DNA from: an uncultured Oceanospirillaceae bacterium
Lineage (GTDB): Bacteria > Pseudomonadota > Gammaproteobacteria > Pseudomonadales > Balneatricaceae
DNA: 64,000 nt
Direction: 5' to 3'
NCBI GenBank assembly: GCA_937138495.1
Contig: CAKZPE010000094.1
Coordinates: 1 to 64,000 of the forward strand
The position numbers and the translations under genes were made by a program. Positions 59,146 through 64,000 of the stretch are shown here, in pieces (the first letter of the stretch is position 1; every line of letters starts with the position of its first letter). The notes beneath the pieces were generated by a model that was not told the DNA's origin, made no database searches, and saw only the letters and a list, made by a program, of their open reading frames with translations.

Positions 59146-59736
59146 CTAAGGCATTAACCCCGACTGACGCAGGTAATCACTGAGCAATTTATGCAGCCGC
59201 AGTGCTGACCATTCGTCCGGGGCGATCAGGGTACGAATCATCAGACCATTGATCTGCGCCGTCAAGGCCTCGGCAATATCCAGAGAAGATTCTTTCAGTT
59301 CCACCCCCTGCTGCCGGCAATGAATGTCCAGCTGTTGCTGCACCAGTTCTATCCAGCGGTTATGCACGCCAATCTGATGTTCCGCCAACCGTGGCTCCGT
59401 CAGCGAACGGCCCCAGAAAATCAGCCAGGCAGACACCATACCCCGCCCTTCCGCATCGCTGGGTAATACCTGCAACAATACCCGGTCAAACTGATAAGGC
59501 ACCTGCTCAGCCTGAACCAGCATGCGTTCCACACTACGGGTATAAGCATACTCAAGGGCTGCAATCAGGACGGCTTCTTTATCTTCAAAATAATGGCGGA
59601 TTGCCCCGGTGGTTACCCCCGCTTCCCGACCAATATCAGTCAGTTTAGTGGCTTCCAGGCCCCGGTGGGCAATGACCTTGCTGGCCGCTTTGGCAATGGC
59701 GTCACGGCGTTGTTGATGATCGACTATTTTAGGCAT
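59146..59736 (-). CDS. TetR family transcriptional regulator (BetI-like)
   Basis: A 196-residue regulator. The N-terminal helix-turn-helix is clear: RRDAIAKAASKVIAHRG, then KLTDIGREAGVTTGAIRHYF and DKEAVLIAALEYAY. The form 'GVTTGAIRHYF.dKe.ll.aal' is like BetI. The gene is divergent from a gamma-butyrobetaine-hydroxylase-like gene, and a 7-base inverted repeat lies between them. It probably represses both directions. It is the first gene of the minus-strand operon. Confidence 0.92.
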   Translation of the reverse strand: MPKIVDHQQRRDAIAKAASKVIAHRGLEATKLTDIGREAGVTTGAIRHYFEDKEAVLIAALEYAYTRSVERMLVQAEQVPYQFDRVLLQVLPSDAEGRGMVSAWLIFWGRSLTEPRLAEHQIGVHNRWIELVQQQLDIHCRQQGVELKESSLDIAEALTAQINGLMIRTLIAPDEWSALRLHKLLSDYLRQSGLMP

Positions 59737-59746
59737 TGACAGATTA

Positions 59747-59779
59747 TATATTACTCTTTTACATTACGGTGATAATATA
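59747..59779. promoter_or_regulatory. Candidate TetR operator in the divergent region
   Basis: TATATTA (59747-59753) and TAATATA (59773-59779) form a perfect inverted repeat with a 19-base spacer, in the 100 bases between the TetR start and the dioxygenase start. The position fits an operator for both genes. Confidence 0.45.
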
Positions 59780-59836
59780 AAAAACAAACCGGCAATTCTT
59801 TGCCAATAACGCCACATACCACTTCGGAATACAGTC

Positions 59837-61012
59837 ATGCTTAACACCTCTGCTAATACGCATCTCCACATGCCTGGCAGCGCTGCGGTTCAACTGCTGC
59901 AAAATGGTTTAACAGTTAACATTCAGGGCGAAACCGCCTACTTCAACTATTTCTGGTTACGGGATAACTGCAGTACATCATGGGATAAAGAAACCCAGGA
60001 ACGTACCTTCGACATTCTTGCAGAACCGGATAACCTGCAACCACTGACGGCTACCGTTGAAGCAGACCTGCTGCACGTACAGTGGCCATGTGGCCATCTG
60101 AGCCGCTATGCCCTCAACTGGCTGGAAAACTGGCATAAAGGGCAAGGGCATGGTGATATCGCCATCCGTGCCCGCCGTTCCTGGTATGCCGAACACTATC
60201 CGAATATGGCCCGCTTCAGTCAGCCTGAGCTGATGAGTAATCCGGCGAAAGTTGCTGACTGGCTGGAAGCGATGCTGGATGAAGGCGTTGCACTGATCAC
60301 CGACATGCCAGACAGCAATCAGGGGCTGCAGGACACCTGTGAACTGATCGGCACCGTGCGCCCGTCGTTCTCCGGTTACCACTTCGATGTAAAATCCAAA
60401 AAGAATCCGGAAAACCTTGCCTACACCAGCAAAGCGCTGGAACTGCATACCGACCTGCCTCCTGAAGAACTGGCACCGGGCATTCAGTTCCTGCACTGCC
60501 GGGTGAATAACGCCGACGGCGGTGACAGTCTGTTTGCAGATGCGACCAGCGTCGCCAACGCCCTGCGTGAACAACATCCGGAATACTTCGAACTGCTGTC
60601 CACCGTAAGCGTGCCGTTCAGATACACCACAGACCATCAGGACGTACGCGCCCGGCAGACCATTATCGAAATCGATCCGAACAACGGTGAAGTCAGCGGC
60701 ATAAACTACAGCCAGCACCTGAGTGACGTATTCGACCTGCCACAGGTCACACTGGACAGCTTTTACCCGGCATTCCGCGCCTTCGGCCATATGCTGCAGG
60801 ACGAACGTTATCTGATGCGTTTCCGCCTGAACGCCGGTGAATGTATCGTATTCGACAACCACCGGATCGCCCACGGCCGTGCTGAGTTTGAAGCCGGCAG
60901 CGGTGAACGCCACCTGCGCGGCTGCTATGTAGACCGTGGTGAACTGCGCAGCGCTTACAGAGTCCTGCGTAAACAACACCCGGTGGAAGAATTCACCATC
61001 ACCACTGACTGA
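59837..61012 (+). CDS. Gamma-butyrobetaine hydroxylase-like Fe(II)/2-oxoglutarate dioxygenase
   Basis: A 391-residue enzyme. The N-terminal 110 residues form the DUF971-type domain of gamma-butyrobetaine dioxygenases (FNYFWLRDNCSTSWDKET with the zinc-type Cys/His residues). The TauD-type catalytic domain follows, with the iron ligands His and Asp in ELHTDLPPEELAPG (about 201-214) and the distal His in FDNHRIAHGRAEF (about 338-350). Such enzymes hydroxylate gamma-butyrobetaine to carnitine or trimethyl-lysine-like substrates. The substrate here is not proven. It is divergent from a BetI-like TetR gene, which fits a quaternary-amine role. Confidence 0.9.
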   Translation: MLNTSANTHLHMPGSAAVQLLQNGLTVNIQGETAYFNYFWLRDNCSTSWDKETQERTFDILAEPDNLQPLTATVEADLLHVQWPCGHLSRYALNWLENWHKGQGHGDIAIRARRSWYAEHYPNMARFSQPELMSNPAKVADWLEAMLDEGVALITDMPDSNQGLQDTCELIGTVRPSFSGYHFDVKSKKNPENLAYTSKALELHTDLPPEELAPGIQFLHCRVNNADGGDSLFADATSVANALREQHPEYFELLSTVSVPFRYTTDHQDVRARQTIIEIDPNNGEVSGINYSQHLSDVFDLPQVTLDSFYPAFRAFGHMLQDERYLMRFRLNAGECIVFDNHRIAHGRAEFEAGSGERHLRGCYVDRGELRSAYRVLRKQHPVEEFTITTD

Positions 61013-61032
61013 TCATCACACACAAAAAAGAC

Positions 61033-61059
61033 ACTATGGGCCTACTGTTGGCCCATAGT
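61033..61059. terminator. Perfect hairpin after the dioxygenase gene
   Basis: ACTATGGGCC (61033-61042) pairs with GGCCCATAGT (61050-61059) around a seven-base loop. A runs lie on both sides, so on the minus strand the stem is followed by GTCTTTTTT and would end leftward transcripts. Confidence 0.75.
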
Positions 61060-61087
61060 AAAAACAACATAACAAATCCTGAATCCA

Positions 61088-61162
61088 GGCAGGTAAAGTG
61101 CTGCAGGGGTAGCTCAGGTACAGGTAGCCGTGCGCTTTTTTTGCTGCCGGCACTTACCTGCC
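61088..61162. repeat. Large imperfect inverted repeat in the dioxygenase-TCS gap
   Basis: GGCAGGTAAAGTGCTGCAG (61088-61106) and CTGCCGGCACTTACCTGCC (61144-61162) can form a stem of about 17 pairs with small bulges around a 37-base loop that includes a T7 run. The element explains much of the 346-base gap. Whether it is an RNA structure, a mobile repeat or a terminator is open. Confidence 0.55.
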
Positions 61163-61358
61163 ACAGCGCCCGAAAAGTACAGACGGTACAGAGAATCATG
61201 CACATCTTACAGTTGAGTTTATCTGACCGGAGGCCGTTATCAGAAAAGCTGAATCCCGTTCCGCCGGGCAAAAAGAAAAGGGAGCCTCAGACGAAGATCC
61301 CTTTATGATAAGAATTGAGGGGGCAGCGGTAAGCTGTAAGCTGCTTTTTACTATTCGT

Positions 61359-62060
61359 TCAGTGCGGACAACCGGTTACCTGACCGGCCTCCTTAATGCG
61401 AAACCCCATTCCACGGACAGTCTCAATCACAACATCACCCTGCGCCAGGCTTAGCTTTTTACGCAATTTGCCCACATATACATCTACCACGTTGGTTAAC
61501 GGGTCGATATCCAGCCCCCAGACATTGCTCAGAATCCGTTCCCTGCTGAATAAGCGGTCAGGGTGTGACATTAACAACTCCAGAACGGCATATTCTTTCG
61601 CGGTCATGATCACTGGCTGATACTCTATAAATACCTGCTTCGCCTTACGGTCCAGCACAACATTTCCAACCGTCAGACGAAACGCAGTGTCATCACACCT
61701 TACACCGCGCCGGCCAATTGCCTCCACACGGGCAAATAACTCATCAATGGCGAAAGGTTTAATCATATAATCGTCAGCCCCGGCTTTCAGGCCCGTGACC
61801 ACGTCGTTTACATCCCCCAGCGCTGTAAGCATAACGATAGGAGTCGACACTTCACGCATCCGTAATTCCCGGCAAACATCCAGACCGGACAACCCGGGCA
61901 ACATCAGATCCAGCAGGATCAGGTCAAAATCTGCATGTATCCCCAGTTCTGCGGCTTCCCTGCCGTCACCGGTTCTCACACACGTGTAACCTTCTGATTT
62001 CAGTGCCCGTACTAAAAAATCAGCAATCCGGTCATCATCCTCTACAACCAGTATTCTCAT
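61359..62060 (-). CDS. OmpR/PhoB-family response regulator
   Basis: A 233-residue response regulator. The receiver domain has Asp8/Asp9, the phosphoacceptor Asp51 (LILLDLMLPGLSG), Thr79-type and Lys residues (DDYMIKPFAIDEL). The C-terminal winged helix (about 130-225: MTAKEYAVLELLMSHPDRLFSRERIL, then VDVYVGKLRKKL and VIETVRGMGFRIKE) binds DNA. It lies 15 bases after the histidine kinase gene. Target genes are unknown. Confidence 0.95.
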   Translation of the reverse strand: MRILVVEDDDRIADFLVRALKSEGYTCVRTGDGREAAELGIHADFDLILLDLMLPGLSGLDVCRELRMREVSTPIVMLTALGDVNDVVTGLKAGADDYMIKPFAIDELFARVEAIGRRGVRCDDTAFRLTVGNVVLDRKAKQVFIEYQPVIMTAKEYAVLELLMSHPDRLFSRERILSNVWGLDIDPLTNVVDVYVGKLRKKLSLAQGDVVIETVRGMGFRIKEAGQVTGCPH

Positions 62061-62075
62061 ATCCCTTTCCTCAAC

Positions 62076-63665
62076 CTAGATCCACAGGGGAAGACGTACG
62101 ACCGCTTCAGCCCCTTTATCAGGGGTCCCTGACAACCTTATGCTGCCGTCATGTGCCTCAACAATTGCCTTCGCAACCGGTAGCCCCAGCCCGGCCCCCT
62201 GATGGGCATGATGTTCAGCACTATCCCCACGGTAAAAACGGTAAAATGCTTGCTGAGCCTCCTCTTCCGTTAACCCGATTCCCTGATCCCTGAATATTAA
62301 TTCAACAGTTCCGTTATCAGCAGAAATCACCTGCGCCACGAAAATTTTACCGCCACTGTGAGAATAACGAATGGCATTATCCAGCAAAATCATAAATACC
62401 TGACGTAACCTTCCTACATCACCCAGCACAACAGCTTCTTCATCTGTATAGGTATCAATTATTTCAAGCGATTTTATACTGGCAACGGAATCAAATTCCT
62501 GACAAACCACACGCAGTAAGCCGGTGAGTTCAAGAGCACACTTTTCAATGCGGGCATGCCCTTCTTCTGAACGGGCCATAAAGAGTAAATCATCCACCAG
62601 ACGGGCAGTATGCAAAACCTGCTCGTGTACCCGGCTCAGCGCTTCCCGGTATTCTTTCGGGCTTTTAGGTACATTTCCCCGGAGAGCCATTTCAGACTCT
62701 CCCTGAATAACCGTCAGCGGTGTTCTGAGCTCGTGGCTGATATCTGCCAGCAATAAACGTCTGCTCCGGTCAAACGCTTCAAGCTTTGAGTTAACCTCTT
62801 CCAATTCTTCCGTGCGGGCCTGCACCTGTGCTTCTAATGACTGCTGAGACTTTCTGTCAGCTTCACGGCGTGCCTGCAGCTCCTCGGCCATCTGATTAAA
62901 TGCATCTCCCAGCCGGGCAAATTCACCTGCTGCGGCCAGTTCGGTCCGGTATTCCAGATGGCCGGTACCATAAGCTTTAGCGGCTTTATCCAACGCGGCC
63001 AGTGACGTTCGTAAACTGCGTGAAATCAGTACGATAAGAAGCAGCCCCGGCATCACAATCAGCAGAATGACAACCGGCAGTAAAATCCGGATAGTCCCCA
63101 CCAGCAAATCAGCTTCCGTTTCGGTTTCTCCCAATTCCTGACGTTCTTCTTCTGAAGCCTCATTAATCAGGCTATTCAGCCTGCCGCGAACAGCATCACT
63201 GTGCAAAATAGCCAGTTCTTTCCGGGCCCACACCTGATCCCCAAGCAATATCGCTCCCTGAATCAGGGTTCCGCCTCTGATCAGCCGTTCACTCAGGCGC
63301 TCAACCTCTGCCAAAAGCTCAAGCTCTTCCCGCTCATCTTCATCCCGGACATAGGTCAGCTCAGTAGCAATTCCCTGACGAATCTCACTCAGGGCAAAGC
63401 GCAGCTGTTCTCCACTTTGAGTCCAGGCCTGATCACCTGGATTTCCGTTAAACAGATCCTCTATGCCGCCCAGCGTCCGGTAAGCATAAGTAGATGCAGA
63501 CAGATAGCTGACCAGTACATTTCTGGCGAGCTTGTTCCGTTCAAGATGGTAATGGAAACGCTCCGCGCTGACATAAAAAAGAGCCGACAACACGATCACA
63601 ATGACCAGCAGCCCACCCGCCACAAAATGAAATTTATCTTTAAACCGAATATAGTGCCGTTTCAT
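62076..63665 (-). CDS. Sensor histidine kinase
   Basis: A 529-residue membrane kinase. Membrane segments lie at about 13-35 and 190-216 and enclose a helical, acidic periplasmic sensor region. A HAMP linker and coiled coil follow (RREADRKSQQSLEAQVQAR). The phosphorylated His is near 311 in LLADISHELRTPLTVIQ, and the ATP-binding domain has the N box (MILLDNAIRYSHSGGKI), G1 (FRDQGIGL) and G2 (HQGAGLGLPVAKAIVEAH). Operon with the response regulator. The signal is unknown. Confidence 0.95.
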   Translation of the reverse strand: MKRHYIRFKDKFHFVAGGLLVIVIVLSALFYVSAERFHYHLERNKLARNVLVSYLSASTYAYRTLGGIEDLFNGNPGDQAWTQSGEQLRFALSEIRQGIATELTYVRDEDEREELELLAEVERLSERLIRGGTLIQGAILLGDQVWARKELAILHSDAVRGRLNSLINEASEEERQELGETETEADLLVGTIRILLPVVILLIVMPGLLLIVLISRSLRTSLAALDKAAKAYGTGHLEYRTELAAAGEFARLGDAFNQMAEELQARREADRKSQQSLEAQVQARTEELEEVNSKLEAFDRSRRLLLADISHELRTPLTVIQGESEMALRGNVPKSPKEYREALSRVHEQVLHTARLVDDLLFMARSEEGHARIEKCALELTGLLRVVCQEFDSVASIKSLEIIDTYTDEEAVVLGDVGRLRQVFMILLDNAIRYSHSGGKIFVAQVISADNGTVELIFRDQGIGLTEEEAQQAFYRFYRGDSAEHHAHQGAGLGLPVAKAIVEAHDGSIRLSGTPDKGAEAVVRLPLWI

Positions 63666-63749
63666 AAATCAGCGTCATTATCCCTATGACCTCTGCCGTA
63701 CAGCTGCATCCCGTATTACTGCAGCACGGTACAGAGTGTTTAATTATCC

Positions 63750-64000
63750 TTAAAGATCACTGTCGGAGCTCTCATTACAAACTTTTTCACAAAAGTTGAA
63801 AAGATAACCGGCCAGCCCTCCTTTCCAAACCGCGTCCTTAAAACTGTGTCCGGTATCAGGCAACACCTGAAAACCATGAGCAACGCCTGCATTGTACTCT
63901 TTTGCTAAGCATTCTAAACAGTTATGAAACCACACAGCCCGCTCCATTCGGTTTTGTCCCTGACGCTGATTCAGGCCGGCCACGGAGCGCATTGCTGAAT
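63750..64000 (-). CDS. Alpha/beta-hydrolase-fold protein, C-terminal part
   Basis: The open frame continues past the right edge; about 83 residues are visible, ending at 63750. The pattern GLNQRQGQNRMERAVWFHN, then GFQVLPDTGHSFKDAV near the end, resembles secreted alpha/beta hydrolases in which the His of the 'vPgvGH' segment is the last catalytic residue. The other catalytic residues lie beyond the window. It lies 85 bases upstream of the kinase gene on the same strand, so a link with the two-component operon is possible. Confidence 0.5.
   Translation of the reverse strand, partial: SAMRSVAGLNQRQGQNRMERAVWFHNCLECLAKEYNAGVAHGFQVLPDTGHSFKDAVWKGGLAGYLFNFCEKVCNESSDSDL

Noticed and set aside
1..64000. 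CRISPR array, prophage or intact transposon
   Set aside because: No regularly spaced repeats, phage structural genes, integrase or transposase were seen anywhere in the window.

Overview
The window reads as a chromosomal segment of a heterotrophic marine gammaproteobacterium, most likely in or near the Oceanospirillaceae (Amphritea, Neptunomonas or Marinobacterium type). This is inferred from moderate GC, many LysR regulators, TRAP transporters, sodium-coupled transport, an fds-type formate dehydrogenase and the family mix. No 16S gene is present, so the genus is not settled. About 65 protein genes, one tRNA-Glu, many rho-independent terminators and several regulatory palindromes can be supported. 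There is no CRISPR array, prophage or intact insertion sequence.

Layout. 1-8.8 kb: end of a retropepsin-like protease gene, a small VOC/NTF2 operon with a divergent LysR gene, glutathione-dependent formaldehyde dehydrogenase, a small unknown gene behind a multi-stem RNA leader candidate, slyD, a response-regulator diguanylate cyclase coupled to a GreA/B-like gene, and trhO. 8.8-22.6 kb: finR/fpr, an orphan betaine-type ABC binding protein, an AGCS symporter, an orphan TRAP binding protein, a PD-(D/E)XK-like protein, LysR/VOC, RDD, hpf, an alpha/beta-hydrolase lipoprotein and LysR/OsmC. 22.6-25.7 kb: an AT-rich island bordered by inverted repeats of the type linked to REP-associated transposases. 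It holds a truncated duplicate of the lipoprotein gene, a DUF3592 gene, an unknown gene split by an in-frame amber codon and a DUF4124 gene.

25.7-35.4 kb: a seven-gene catabolic operon on the minus strand (TRAP DctP-DctQ-DctM, N-formylglutamate amidohydrolase-family enzyme, glutamine-synthetase-like ligase, aldehyde dehydrogenase, GMC alcohol oxidoreductase) with a divergent RpiR regulator and a palindrome-rich promoter. I infer uptake of an amino alcohol or similar amine, gamma-glutamylation, two-step oxidation of the alcohol and release of glutamate. 35.4-39.2 kb: alkaline phosphatase behind a clear Pho box, a TSUP permease and a ModE-HTH/binding-domain regulator. 39.6-45.7 kb: the NAD-dependent molybdenum formate dehydrogenase operon fdsG-fdsB-fdsA-fdhD-fdsD. 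With the formaldehyde dehydrogenase at 3.7 kb it can finish C1 oxidation, although no S-formylglutathione hydrolase gene is present here.

46.5-51.5 kb: tRNA-Glu, then a D-glutamate/5-oxoproline cluster in which the two halves of the mammalian D-glutamate cyclase (DUF1445 and DUF4392) flank pxpABC. 51.6-64 kb: gloA, a chemoreceptor, a lipoprotein, a probable six-gene minus-strand operon (TetR, SpoU methyltransferase, DUF2252, DinB, GFA, GNAT), a gamma-butyrobetaine-hydroxylase-like dioxygenase divergent from the TetR gene, a two-component system and the end of an alpha/beta-hydrolase gene.
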